The notes under the pieces were generated by a model. It saw only the letters and a list, made by a program, of their open reading frames with translations. It made no database searches and was not told the origin of the DNA. Position numbers and translations under genes: made by a program. This document shows positions 15,121-23,126 of a stretch of DNA of 64,000 nt, piece after piece. Positions within the stretch are counted from its first letter, which is position 1. Every line of letters starts with the position of its first letter. Origin of the DNA: Pseudomonas indica NBRC 103045 (GTDB lineage: Bacteria > Pseudomonadota > Gammaproteobacteria > Pseudomonadales > Pseudomonadaceae); NCBI RefSeq assembly GCF_002091635.1, contig NZ_BDAC01000012.1:1-64000 (forward strand), read 5' to 3'.

Positions 15121-16719
15121 TCAGGGCGCGTTGCTCACGCCGTAGAAGGAGTTGCGTCCGAACGGGCTGATCAGGAAGCCCTGAACGCTGGTGCGCATCG
15201 GCTGGTACACCGTGGAATGCGCGATGGGAGTGATCGGCACCTGTTGCTGCAGTACGTGCTGGGCCTGTTTGTAGAGCGCGGTGCGCTGCTCCACGTCGGT
15301 GACGGCCTTGGCCTGCTTCACCAGCTTGTCGTAGTCGGCGTCGCACCACTTGGAGAAGTTATTGCCATCCACCGAGTCGCAGCCATAGAGCGTGCCCAGC
15401 CAGTTGTCCGGGTCGCCGTTGTCGCCGGTCCAGCCGATCAGCATGGCGTCGTGTTCGCCGTTGTGCGCACGCTTGATGTACTCGCCCCACTCGTAGCTGA
15501 CGATGCGTGCCTTGATGCCGACCTTGGCCCAGTCGGACTGGATCATCTCGGCCATCAGCTTGGCGTTGGGGTTGTACGGACGCTGCACCGGCATGGCCCA
15601 GAGGGTGATCTCGCTGCCTTCGGCGATGCCAGCCTGCTTCAGCAGTGCCTTGGCTTTCTCCGGATCGTAGGCGCGGTCCTTGATGGTTTCATCGTAGGAC
15701 CACTGGGTCGGCGGCATGCCGTTCACCGCCAGTTGCCCGGCACCCTGGTACACGGCATCGACGATGGCCTGCTTGTCCACCGCCATGTCCAGCGCCTGGC
15801 GCACTTCCAGCTTGTCGAAGGGCGCGCGGGTGACGTTGTAGGCGATATAGCCGAGGTTGTAGCCGGGTTGGCTGGGCACCGTCAGCTTCGGGTCGTCCTG
15901 CAGGGCCTTGAGGTCGGCCGGGCGCGGGTTGAGGGTGATCTGGCATTCGCCGGCCTTGAGCTTCTGCGCGCGCACCGAGGCGTCGGTGTTGATGGAGAAG
16001 ATCAGGTTGTCGATCTTCACGTCCTCGGGCTTCCAGTAGTCCTTGTTGCCGGTGAAGCGGATCTGCGCGTCCTTCTGGTAGCGCTTGAACACGAAGGGAC
16101 CGGTGCCGATGGGCTTCTGGTTGAGTTGCTGCGGCTTGCCGGCCTTGAGTAACTGGTCCGCGTATTCGGCGGAATGGATGGCGGCGAAGTTCATCGCCAG
16201 GTTCTGGATGAAGGCGGCGTCCACAGTGTTCAGGACGAAGCGCACGGTGTGCTCGTCGACCTTCTCCACCTTGGCGATGGTCTTGTCCAGGCCCATGTCG
16301 GTGAAGTAGGGGAACTCGGAGGGGTAGGCCTTGCGGAACGGATGGTCCTTGTCGAGCATCCGCTGGAAGGTGAACAGCACGTCATCCGCATTGAATTCGC
16401 GGGTCGGCTTGAAATAGTCGGTGCTGTGGAACTTCACGCCCTGGCGCAAGTGGAAGGTGTAGGTCAGGCCGTCATCGCTGACATCCCAACGCTCGGCCAG
16501 TGCCGGAACGGCGCGGGTGCTGCCGCGCTGGAACTGCGCCAGGCGGTTGAACAGGGGTTCCGAGGTCGCATCGAAATCGGTGCCGGTGGTGTACTGGCCG
16601 GGGTCGAAGCCGGCCGGGCTGCCTTCCGAGCAGAACACCAGGTTGCTGGCGGAAGCGAAGGGGGCGCTGAGGGCGAGACCGGCGGCGAGCCATGCCGGGA
16701 ATCGGGAATTCTTGCGCAT
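15121..16719 (-). CDS. Periplasmic peptide-binding protein (DppA-type), 532 aa
   Basis: The start at 16719 (MRKNSRFPAWLAAGLALSAP) has AGAGG six bases upstream and gives a signal peptide. A longer frame to 16872 is unlikely. The mature protein begins [18 protein letters not shown] and has the family 5 binding-protein signatures ([36 protein letters not shown]). It is closely similar to the protein at 23391-24989 (long identical stretches such as [10 protein letters not shown]), so the two arose by duplication. Two candidate PsdR operators lie 124-178 bp upstream, matching the known repression of this locus by PsdR in P. aeruginosa. Confidence 0.92.
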   Translation of the reverse strand: MRKNSRFPAWLAAGLALSAPFASASNLVFCSEGSPAGFDPGQYTTGTDFDATSEPLFNRLAQFQRGSTRAVPALAERWDVSDDGLTYTFHLRQGVKFHSTDYFKPTREFNADDVLFTFQRMLDKDHPFRKAYPSEFPYFTDMGLDKTIAKVEKVDEHTVRFVLNTVDAAFIQNLAMNFAAIHSAEYADQLLKAGKPQQLNQKPIGTGPFVFKRYQKDAQIRFTGNKDYWKPEDVKIDNLIFSINTDASVRAQKLKAGECQITLNPRPADLKALQDDPKLTVPSQPGYNLGYIAYNVTRAPFDKLEVRQALDMAVDKQAIVDAVYQGAGQLAVNGMPPTQWSYDETIKDRAYDPEKAKALLKQAGIAEGSEITLWAMPVQRPYNPNAKLMAEMIQSDWAKVGIKARIVSYEWGEYIKRAHNGEHDAMLIGWTGDNGDPDNWLGTLYGCDSVDGNNFSKWCDADYDKLVKQAKAVTDVEQRTALYKQAQHVLQQQVPITPIAHSTVYQPMRTSVQGFLISPFGRNSFYGVSNAP

Positions 16720-16842
16720 GCAAACCTCTTTTGTTCTTTTTCTACGGCCTTGTGGACCGGGTCGTTCGCTCATCCCAACGGCCGGGTCTGGCAGAGGGGG
16801 AGCGGCGGTAGAGTCGCCCAAAGGGGGCAACCGATCGCGCTC

Positions 16843-16897
16843 GAAATTAAGTGATACTGAAATAGCGGTCAACAGAAATTAAGCGCTACTAACATTT
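16843..16897. promoter_or_regulatory. Two candidate PsdR operators upstream of dppA-type gene
   Basis: Two imperfect palindromes, GAAATTAAG-N5-CTGAAATAG (16843-16865) and GAAATTAAG-N5-CTAACATTT (16875-16897), are 32 bp apart, about three helical turns. They share half-sites with the two sites in front of mdpA (17545-17599). They sit between psdR and the binding-protein gene. Confidence 0.7.
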
Positions 16898-16920
16898 CTT
16901 CACGGTCCCGATGACAAAAC

Positions 16921-17481
16921 TTAACGGCTGGGATCGTCGAACAGGGCCATGGTGGTAACGGTCAGCACCTCGGCCACATCGCTGCCGGTGTTGGCCAGGC
17001 AGTGCGGCTTGCCCGCGTCGAAGTGCACCGAATCGCCGGCACCCAGCGGGTACTGGCGGTCTTCGATGGTGTAGAGGATCTGCCCGGAGAGGACATAGGC
17101 GAACTCGGCACCTTCGTGGGAAATCAGCTCCGACTGGTAACCCACCGGCATGCTCATTTTCACCGCGTTGATCAGGTTGCCGGGGAAGCTGCTGGACAGT
17201 CGCTCATAGGTCAGCGGCTGGCCCTCGATGGCATAGCGCACCCGCTCGCCCTGGTGGGAGTCCGGCTGCGGCTGGGGCGGCTGGTCGAACAGCACGTTGA
17301 GCGGCACGCCAAGGGACTTGGCGATATTCGCCAGCGACGAAATGGAGATGCCGGTGAGATTGCGCTCGGCCTGGGACAGGAAACTGGCGGTCAGTCCGGC
17401 TTCCGCAGCGACCTGGTTGAGTGTCTTCTTGGCGGCTCGCCGATAGCGGCGCAGGCGTTCGCCGATGCGATCTACGGTCAT
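16921..17481 (-). CDS. psdR: XRE-cupin transcriptional repressor PsdR, 186 aa
   Basis: The chosen start (17481, MTVDRIGERLRRYRRAAKK) begins directly before the helix-turn-helix. The HTH spans about residues 8-62 (LNQVAAEAGLTASFLSQAER, ISISSLANIAKSLGVPLNVL). A cupin domain follows at about 105-180 (HEGAEFAYVLSGQI, YPLGAGDSVHFDAGKPHCLA). In P. aeruginosa PsdR represses the dipeptide uptake genes and the dipeptidase gene mdpA. Here it is transcribed divergently from mdpA and is flanked on both sides by paired palindromes that suit it as operators. Confidence 0.9.
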   Translation of the reverse strand: MTVDRIGERLRRYRRAAKKTLNQVAAEAGLTASFLSQAERNLTGISISSLANIAKSLGVPLNVLFDQPPQPQPDSHQGERVRYAIEGQPLTYERLSSSFPGNLINAVKMSMPVGYQSELISHEGAEFAYVLSGQILYTIEDRQYPLGAGDSVHFDAGKPHCLANTGSDVAEVLTVTTMALFDDPSR

Positions 17482-17544
17482 GGGTACGGCTCGTAGGGGA
17501 AGGCGGCCAGTATACGCACAGCCGTCTCGCTGAAAAGCCAATAG

Positions 17545-17599
17545 GACTTAAGCACCACTGAAATTCCCTTTGACCTGAATTTAAGCTGCACTTAAATTC
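17545..17599. promoter_or_regulatory. Two candidate PsdR operators in the psdR-mdpA interval
   Basis: A perfect palindrome GAATTTAAG-CTGCA-CTTAAATTC lies at 17577-17599, and a second, slightly degenerate one GACTTAAG-N5-CTGAAATTC at 17545-17566. They are about 33 bp apart and lie 36-90 bp before the mdpA start, where they would block its promoter and also cover the psdR upstream region. Confidence 0.75.
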
Positions 17600-17634
17600 T
17601 GCGATCTCATCCTGTCAGACAAAAAGGAGCCCCC

Positions 17635-18852
17635 ATGACGCTCGGAGTAGGTGGTTGCACGGCGGAGCAGGCCCTGGCCAGCCTCGACATCATGACCGAC
17701 GGCGCCGAACCCATCGGCTTGGCCGAATACCAGGCCCGCATCGCCCATGCCCAGGCGCTCATGCGGCAACAGGGTATCGCGGCGGCCTTCATCAACGCCG
17801 GCAGCAACCTGCGCTATTTCACCGGGGTGCAATGGCGTCCGAGCGAGCGTCTGGTGGGGGCGCTGCTGCCGGCCACGGGAGCGCTGGAATACCTGGCGCC
17901 GGCCTTCGAGGAAGGCACCGTGCGGGACTTCCAGGTGGTGCCCGGCACGATTCACACCTGGGAGGAACACGAAGACCCGTACCGCCTGCTGCTGGATGCC
18001 TTCGCACGCCTGGGCGTCCGGGCCGGCGACCGGGTGGGGCTGTGTTCGACGCTGCCGTTCGGCATGTACGAGCGCCTGCGCCAGTTGGGCTCCGGTTTTG
18101 TGTTCGTCGATGCGGCGGCGGTCACCGACGCCTGCCGGCAGTGCAAGTCGCCCGCCGAACTGGCCCTGATGCAGCGCGCCAAGCGCATGACCCTCGACGT
18201 GCACAAGGCGGCCGCCAGCATCCTGCGTGAGGGCATCAGCACCACCGAAGTGGCCGAGTTCATCCACCAGGCGCACCGCAAAGTGGGCGCCTCCGGTTCC
18301 ACCTTCTGCATCGTCCTGTTCGGCCCCGCCACCGCCTTCCCCCATGGCGTGAAAGACCCGCAAATCCTCAAAGCGGGCGACATGGTGCTGATCGACACCG
18401 GCTGCCAGTTGCACGGCTACCAGTCGGACATCACCCGCAGCTACGTCTTCGGCACACCGAACGAGCGCCAGCGGGCCCTGTGGAACATGGAGAAAGACGC
18501 CCAGCTCGCCGCGTTCGAAGCGGCCCGGCTCGGCGCGCCCTGCGAAACCGTCGACGCGGCGGCCCGCGCGTCCCTGGAAGCCAACGGCCTGGGCCCCGAT
18601 TACCGCCTGCCCGGCCTGCCGCACCGTACCGGCCACGGCATCGGGTTGGACGTGCACGAAGGCCCGTACCTGGTGCGCGGCGACGAGACGCCCCTGGCGG
18701 AAGGGATGTGCTTCAGCAACGAACCGATGATCTGCGTGCCCGGCGAATTCGGCATCCGCCTGGAAGACCACTTCTACATGACGGCCAACGGACCGCGCTG
18801 GTTCACCGAGCCGAGCCATTCGGTGGATGACCCGTTCGGGTTGGGTTGCTGA
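17635..18852 (+). CDS. mdpA: M24-family Xaa-Pro dipeptidase/aminopeptidase MdpA, 405 aa
   Basis: There is a strong AAGGAG before the ATG. The N-terminal creatinase-like domain (to about residue 165) is followed by the pita-bread metallopeptidase domain. The metal ligands are visible: the two Asp in DTGCQLHGYQSD, His in HRTGHGIGLDVHEGP, Glu in FSNEPMICVPGEFG and the final Glu in RLEDHFYM. It cleaves imported dipeptides, including Pro-containing ones, in the cytoplasm. It is divergent from psdR and preceded by two candidate PsdR operators. A GC hairpin lies downstream. Confidence 0.92.
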   Translation: MTLGVGGCTAEQALASLDIMTDGAEPIGLAEYQARIAHAQALMRQQGIAAAFINAGSNLRYFTGVQWRPSERLVGALLPATGALEYLAPAFEEGTVRDFQVVPGTIHTWEEHEDPYRLLLDAFARLGVRAGDRVGLCSTLPFGMYERLRQLGSGFVFVDAAAVTDACRQCKSPAELALMQRAKRMTLDVHKAAASILREGISTTEVAEFIHQAHRKVGASGSTFCIVLFGPATAFPHGVKDPQILKAGDMVLIDTGCQLHGYQSDITRSYVFGTPNERQRALWNMEKDAQLAAFEAARLGAPCETVDAAARASLEANGLGPDYRLPGLPHRTGHGIGLDVHEGPYLVRGDETPLAEGMCFSNEPMICVPGEFGIRLEDHFYMTANGPRWFTEPSHSVDDPFGLGC

Positions 18853-18864
18853 GCAAAGAACCGT

Positions 18865-18895
18865 ATCCCGGATAAGCGCTAGCGCAATCCGGGAT
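18865..18895 (+). terminator. Hairpin repeat downstream of mdpA
   Basis: ATCCCGGAT and ATCCGGGAT enclose AAGCGCTAGCGCA. It belongs to the common Pseudomonas repeat type that ends many transcripts. A second CCCCTCTCCC/GGGAGAGGGG hairpin follows at about 18925-18950. Confidence 0.6.
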
Positions 18896-18972
18896 GGACT
18901 TTAGGTCATGCACACGTTTGCTCCCCTCTCCCGTTTACGGGAGAGGGGCTACGGGAGAGGCCGAACTCTGGT

Positions 18973-19112
18973 GTAGGGGCGAATTCATTCGCCCGCTCTG
19001 GTGTGAGGCTGGCTCCGCTGGGCGAATAAATTCGCCCCTACGGGTCGTAGCCCGAATGAGCGAAGTGTAATCCGGGACTTCGCGGCCCCGGATTGCACCG
19101 GGGCTTATCCGG
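18973..19112. repeat. REP-like inverted repeat plus a second GTAGCCCG-type repeat
   Basis: GTAGGGGCGAATTCATTCGC (18973-) and its complement ending at 19041 form the same inverted repeat as at 6898-7350 and 9331-9388. Directly after it, 19046-19112 forms another hairpin from GTAGCCCGAATGAGCG with AATCCGGG/CCCGGATT. There is no gene between mdpA and the BRO-N gene. Confidence 0.8.
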
Positions 19113-19114
19113 AT

Positions 19115-19606
19115 CTACCTCAACCAGCGTCCCAGCCGGCCCCGGCGCGGTACCGCGCCTTCACTCACCAGCTCCGGCAGTGCCTTCAACGGCACCCACA
19201 ACTCCCCCTGCCACTCCAGCAGGCTGACCCGCCGCGCCTCCCACGTCATCAACGTGCGCCGCGGCGCCATGGCCGGTAACGCCTGTTCATCGCGCAACAG
19301 CGGCACCACCTCTTGCGTCAGCCAGCGCCGCAGGTTGCGATGTTCCGGGTGATTGAACCGCCACAACGCCCGATATGCCCCGGACTCGCTGATTACCGGT
19401 ACCGCCTCCTCGCCACCGTTCGCCAGGGCGAAGCGCACGCTGCGCAACTGGTCGTCGTCCACATACCGGCAAATCCGCTCTGGGTGCCGATGGCCCATCA
19501 ACAGGCCGAAATCCTTGGCCGCAAACCACGGCTGGCCGTCGATCAGCACGGCTCGCAAGGGGCGGTTGAAGCGGTGGAAGGTGAGGGGAGTAAACGCTGT
19601 TTCCAT
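19115..19606 (-). CDS. BRO-N domain protein (second copy), 163 aa
   Basis: The ATG at 19606 follows CAGGAG. The protein aligns along its whole length with the BRO-N protein at 6315-6815: METAFTPLTFHRFNRPLRAV, DGQPWFAAKDF, GHRHPERI, QLRSVRFAL, ISESGAYRALWRFNHPEHR, RRWLTQEVVPLLRD and LLEWQGELWVP. It is likely a DNA-binding antirepressor-like protein. It lies at the edge of the bacteriocin island. It also carries the conserved leader, in a longer form than copy 1. Confidence 0.8.
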   Translation of the reverse strand: METAFTPLTFHRFNRPLRAVLIDGQPWFAAKDFGLLMGHRHPERICRYVDDDQLRSVRFALANGGEEAVPVISESGAYRALWRFNHPEHRNLRRWLTQEVVPLLRDEQALPAMAPRRTLMTWEARRVSLLEWQGELWVPLKALPELVSEGAVPRRGRLGRWLR

Positions 19607-19880
19607 GGTGAAACTCCTGCTAGTCGATGAAGGAGCTGCCACCAAACGTCGCCAAACAATGGGTGGCAGACCGCGCAGGGTTGGCGAACCGGCTAGCAGG
19701 AACCGGCAGACCCGAAGGTCTCCCCACGCGATCTGCCATAACAGAGAGGCATAGCCATGCTTGCAAGAACGAACGCCGTTCTCGCAAGCACGTTATGCGC
19801 TATCGCGCTGCTAAATCCGAGTCGCCAAACCCGGCCACGGGATTGACCGTGGCTGGCGCAGGATAGGTCGGGGGAGGGGG
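19607..19880 (-). promoter_or_regulatory. Structured leader upstream of BRO-N gene, copy 2
   Basis: On the minus strand the order is CTATCCTGCGCC, hairpin GCCACGGTCAATCCCGTGGC, GGGTTTGGCGACTCGGA, then hairpin CTTGCGAGAAC/GTTCTTGCAAG, then TGCCACC...GGTGGCA enclosing a second TTTGGCGACG box, then the gene's CAGGAG. The first three blocks match copy 1. Several nested hairpins suggest a regulatory RNA or recombination site rather than a plain promoter. Confidence 0.6.
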
Positions 19881-20141
19881 AAGGACAAGGGGACGGAGCG
19901 GTGCGTGGCACAGCGTTGCGTTTGATTTCTCAGTTCTGGCTGGTGTCTGCGCGAGATACCGAGTCCGAGCGTCGAAGTCCCATCGGCGATAAATCGCCTC
20001 ATTCAGCCTGACAAAGCGACGCGGAGTGACTAAGGTTTGGATTAGCTCATTTGGTCCTATAGAGCTAGGGATTAGGTTGTGGCCAGCTTTGAAGTGCCTG
20101 TAGAGCTTGGTGAATATTTCGGTTTGTACAAGGAAAGTCCA

Positions 20142-20636
20142 ATGCGAATCCTGACTTATAAAAGAACCCATACTGGTGATCCAGACAATCGTGGAGTATT
20201 TGGTATCAACGACTGTATGGGGGCTGTTCGAAACAGAGTGTTTGATGCTGTTGTTGGTATTGGGTCGAAGGCTCCATGGAGGGATGCCAAAGAAATTGCA
20301 GGTAAGGTTACATGGGTCGGCGTGGGGCCATTTAGGATGAAATCGCCAACTCATCGCGGAGATTTAATAGCCTTTGAAAAATTCGTTCTCCTTGATGGCA
20401 ATGGCCCGGATTTCGAGCGGATGGCGCCTAATTTGGCAAAAAGGTTCTATGAGGGGAAAGCCAGATCAATTCTGAATTCATACAGTAAGATCGAAAAGGA
20501 AGAGCTTGAGAGACTTATTTTTGAAGTGTTAAAGAGCGATAAGTGTATCTCTAGTGAGGCGGTTTCTGCAGAGGATAAACTGGCGAAACGTCGTGGAAAG
20601 TGCGTAAAGAAGTACACCTGTCCAGGTAAGTGCTGA
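20142..20636 (+). CDS. Hypothetical protein, 164 aa, AT-rich island gene
   Basis: The ATG at 20142 has AAGGAAAG at good distance and is preferred over a GTG at 20079. The protein starts MRILTYKRTHTGDPDNRGVF and contains GINDCMG, VGIGSKAPW and KVTWVGVGPF. A helical region follows, then a basic, Cys-rich tail (GKCVKKYTCPGKC). It has no signal peptide and no membrane segment. Its base composition is clearly poorer in GC than the backbone, a sign of transfer. I do not recognise the family. Its position beside toxin and immunity genes makes an effector or immunity role possible. Confidence 0.6.
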   Translation: MRILTYKRTHTGDPDNRGVFGINDCMGAVRNRVFDAVVGIGSKAPWRDAKEIAGKVTWVGVGPFRMKSPTHRGDLIAFEKFVLLDGNGPDFERMAPNLAKRFYEGKARSILNSYSKIEKEELERLIFEVLKSDKCISSEAVSAEDKLAKRRGKCVKKYTCPGKC

Positions 20637-20774
20637 TTTATTGCAGGGCTATCGTTTTTGGCTGGACTGTAGTCGAGTGTTGCCTGACCGGCGCTGCCTT
20701 CATCAGTCGCCGGAATCAACTGCTCCAGTAATTGGTTTCGGACCTGCTCAGCCGAAGCGCACTCTATACATGGA

Positions 20775-21024
20775 TCAGTTTTCTCTGAAGCCAGGCAGCC
20801 CATTAGCTTGTCGCCACTCTTTAACTATTCGAGCTATCCCTTCGGCGGAGTTATCCGCTCCAAGCTCAGGGTAAGATCAGAGCCTGCAGGATGACCTATG
20901 AGATTTCAAATTGCTCCAATAGATCAGCCAGTTCATCATCTGGCGCTTCACCACAGGCATTGATCAGTCTCTCCAGGAGACTAATAAACTCGTGTTCGGT
21001 GTAATCGGAAACACTTTTGTCCAT
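20775..21024 (-). pseudogene. Degenerate Im9-type bacteriocin immunity gene
   Basis: On the minus strand it starts [20 protein letters not shown] and reads LADLLEQFEIS before a stop. After a frame change with another stop it resumes as YPELGADNSAEGIARIVKEW and RQANGLPGFREN. The pieces align with the intact immunity domain at 21090-21674 ([14 protein letters not shown] and [20 protein letters not shown]), so this is a second, decayed colicin-E9-type immunity gene. Confidence 0.75.
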
Positions 21025-21097
21025 AGGATTTCGGCGTCGTCTCCCGTAGGTTATCTACGTCATACACCGCCCCACCTTGAACAACAGGTTCATCGTG
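21025..21097 (-). pseudogene. Remnant of a second DNase (HNH) toxin tip
   Basis: The minus strand encodes [23 protein letters not shown]. This matches the end of the intact toxin's HNH motif (HHVEPIAQGGAVYDMDNLRI, ITPKRHIELH). It directly precedes the decayed immunity gene. Together they are a displaced toxin-tip/immunity module, left behind downstream of the current toxin. It carries no start and no catalytic completion. Confidence 0.75.
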
Positions 21098-21674
21098 ACT
21101 CGAACGCCACCTCTATACCTGTCCCATTTAGAGCTTGATCCACCGCAGAGAAGAATTTTAACGCCTGCTCTGAAAGGGGGTATTTTCCCTCCACGAAGAT
21201 TACGGGTGTTTTTCCTTCTGATGAGGGTATTGCAGAAGTAAGCTCGCCGCTTTTTATAAAAGCCAAGTAAGTATTTATTTTTTCTTGAAGAAGTTTCAGG
21301 TGTTGAGCTTCGTTTTCATTTCCCCATTTAAAGTGATCGGTGATTATGAGGTGGATTTTTCCAGGGGCTGATTCTGGTATTGCCCAAGTATCGATAGTAC
21401 AGTCGTCTAGTATTGATGCTTTCTTGAATCCAGGCAGCCCGTTAGCCTTTCGCCATTCTTTTATTGTTCGGAGAACGCCTTCGGGGCTGTCTTCTACTCC
21501 TGGCGCTGGATAAAAAAGAATTTCGTTTCCTTTTGGATGCTGAGATATCTGTTCTACATGCTCAAGCAGGTCATGATATTCCTGCTCGGTAGAACACTGG
21601 CCGTTAAATAGCTTGTTGAGTATCTCTAGAAATTCTTTCTCGGTGTATTCGCTTATTGATGCTTTAAATTGCAT
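21090..21674 (-). CDS. Bacteriocin immunity protein fused to a second domain, 194 aa
   Basis: Residues 1-87 are a colicin E9/pyocin-type immunity domain ([56 protein letters not shown]). Residues about 88-194 form a second domain ([53 protein letters not shown]) that resembles the DUF6572 family. It follows the toxin gene by 5 bases, so it protects the producer against the DNase domain of that toxin. Immunity proteins of this type are usually about 85 aa, so the doubled length is unusual. The added domain may block a second activity or a related toxin. Confidence 0.82.
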   Translation of the reverse strand: MQFKASISEYTEKEFLEILNKLFNGQCSTEQEYHDLLEHVEQISQHPKGNEILFYPAPGVEDSPEGVLRTIKEWRKANGLPGFKKASILDDCTIDTWAIPESAPGKIHLIITDHFKWGNENEAQHLKLLQEKINTYLAFIKSGELTSAIPSSEGKTPVIFVEGKYPLSEQALKFFSAVDQALNGTGIEVAFESR

Positions 21675-21679
21675 GCTGC

Positions 21680-23035
21680 TTACTCCTCTCCGCTGTTAGA
21701 GTGTAATTCTATGTGTCTTTTCGGTGTTATAATGCGGAGGTTGTCCATATCATAAACCGCACCGCCTTGTGCGATAGGTTCAACATGGTGTAGTTCGAAC
21801 ACCTTTCTACCGCCTACTTGCTCAGCCGGTATAGGGAAGGGGGCAAAGCCGTTTTTCATGTTCGCTTGGTTTAGCCTACCAAACTGACTACTCAGCTCTG
21901 CATCATTCCCAACCTCGGTCCAAAACGCTTTACGAAACGCATCGAAACTGGAAAAAGCCTTCCCTCTTAGCTTATCCGCAATCTGCGCCGGAATCGGTGC
22001 TCCAAGCTCCCGGCTGGCTTGTTCCAGCCATATTCCTGTCACCACCTCGCCCCGTCCCGTGACTACGCCAGGATCAAGCCGGACGTTCATCACGACATAC
22101 AGCGGCGGCACACCTGAGTCAGCCGGGAAGATCAGAATGGCGTCTTTGAAGTCGGGCGGATATACCGGATTGACCAGTATCCGGTCCACGGTCTCGGTAG
22201 GTGGATAAACCCATACCGCCGGCATTTCTGGAGAGGCTTCCAGGGCCGGGATTCCAAGGGTTTGGGACGTGTCTACGGCTGGCGTCCACGTCAGGTTCGC
22301 CCCATTCCCAAAGTCAGCGACAAAGGCATCTCCTTGGGGCTGGAATGGGATGACCGGCACCGTTTCCCATCGCAGAGCGCGTTTGTCGGGGGCGGTGTAC
22401 CACGCATAGCCTTTCAGCGTTCCGTCTGGCTGCTCCTCTACGTGAATCCGTGCCCGTGTCCTCGCCGTGGTGCGTTCCCTCAGCTCGTCCTCGGTGTACA
22501 TCGCCGAATCGCCTGTTTGCGTCGGCCATAGGAACGACACGAGCCCAAGCAGAAACCCGACCGTGACCCCTGTCGTGACGCCCGTTGCAATCCCGCCAGC
22601 GGTCTCGCCTATGGTAGTGGCGCCGATAGCGAGCGTTCCTGTGAGGGGAAGAGCGCTCCCGCCGATCTTTTTCAGGGGGATGCTTCCATCGGCGTTCCTC
22701 TCCCTGGAGCCAAGCAGGGCGAAGTTTCCGTAGTCTCTTAACGCGCTCGTTCTCACCCATCCGTCCCCGACTGGGGGATGGTCCATCAATCCCTCGGGGA
22801 TGGTGCAGCATTTGACGAACGTCTTTGCCATTGGCGGCTGGGGCTCGTCCGGTGGCTGTGGAGGTGGAGCGGGACGGATGAGTTCGCGAGGCGGTTGTTT
22901 GTCGAATTCCCAGCCGCCGAGTTGCGGCTGTGGTGGGGCTGGTTCCTTGGGTGTTCGCCAGCTTTTCGGTGGGGTGTTCTTCAATGCCGGTTGGCAAACG
23001 CTGGGCATCGGCCCAGGTCCTTGATCGCTTGCCAT
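21680..23035 (-). CDS. Pyocin-S/colicin-type DNase toxin, 451 aa
   Basis: The start at 23035 (MASDQGPGPMPS) has GGGAG upstream. Domain order: a Pro-rich N-terminus (about 1-70, PPQPQLGGWEFD, RPAPPPQPPDEPQPP); a short Cys-containing part with MAKTFVKCC; a Gly/Thr-rich hydrophobic stretch (about 130-175, GGIATGVTTGVTVGFLLGLV); an S-type pyocin domain (about 195-340); and a C-terminal HNH DNase (FSSFDAFRKAFWTEV, FELHHVEPIAQGG, YDMDNLRIITPKRHIELH). There is no obvious TonB box or large receptor-binding domain, so delivery by T6SS or another secretion system is as likely as release as a pyocin. Confidence 0.82.
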   Translation of the reverse strand: MASDQGPGPMPSVCQPALKNTPPKSWRTPKEPAPPQPQLGGWEFDKQPPRELIRPAPPPQPPDEPQPPMAKTFVKCCTIPEGLMDHPPVGDGWVRTSALRDYGNFALLGSRERNADGSIPLKKIGGSALPLTGTLAIGATTIGETAGGIATGVTTGVTVGFLLGLVSFLWPTQTGDSAMYTEDELRERTTARTRARIHVEEQPDGTLKGYAWYTAPDKRALRWETVPVIPFQPQGDAFVADFGNGANLTWTPAVDTSQTLGIPALEASPEMPAVWVYPPTETVDRILVNPVYPPDFKDAILIFPADSGVPPLYVVMNVRLDPGVVTGRGEVVTGIWLEQASRELGAPIPAQIADKLRGKAFSSFDAFRKAFWTEVGNDAELSSQFGRLNQANMKNGFAPFPIPAEQVGGRKVFELHHVEPIAQGGAVYDMDNLRIITPKRHIELHSNSGEE

Positions 23036-23126
23036 GGTGTGCTCCCTGTCCAAGACAGGGGCGACCGTACTTGCCTCGAGTCAATTCCGATACGAGATGG
23101 GTCTCAAACGGGGCAAGCCGCTCTAG

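Noticed and set aside
16720-16872. N-terminal extension of the dppA-type gene at 15121
   Set aside because: The extension has no signal peptide and covers one of the candidate PsdR operators. The ATG at 16719 has both a ribosome binding site and a signal sequence.
19800-20354. 184-codon minus-strand frame
   Set aside because: It overlaps the BRO-N leader and the 164-aa ORF, which has a proper ribosome binding site. It shows no domain of its own.
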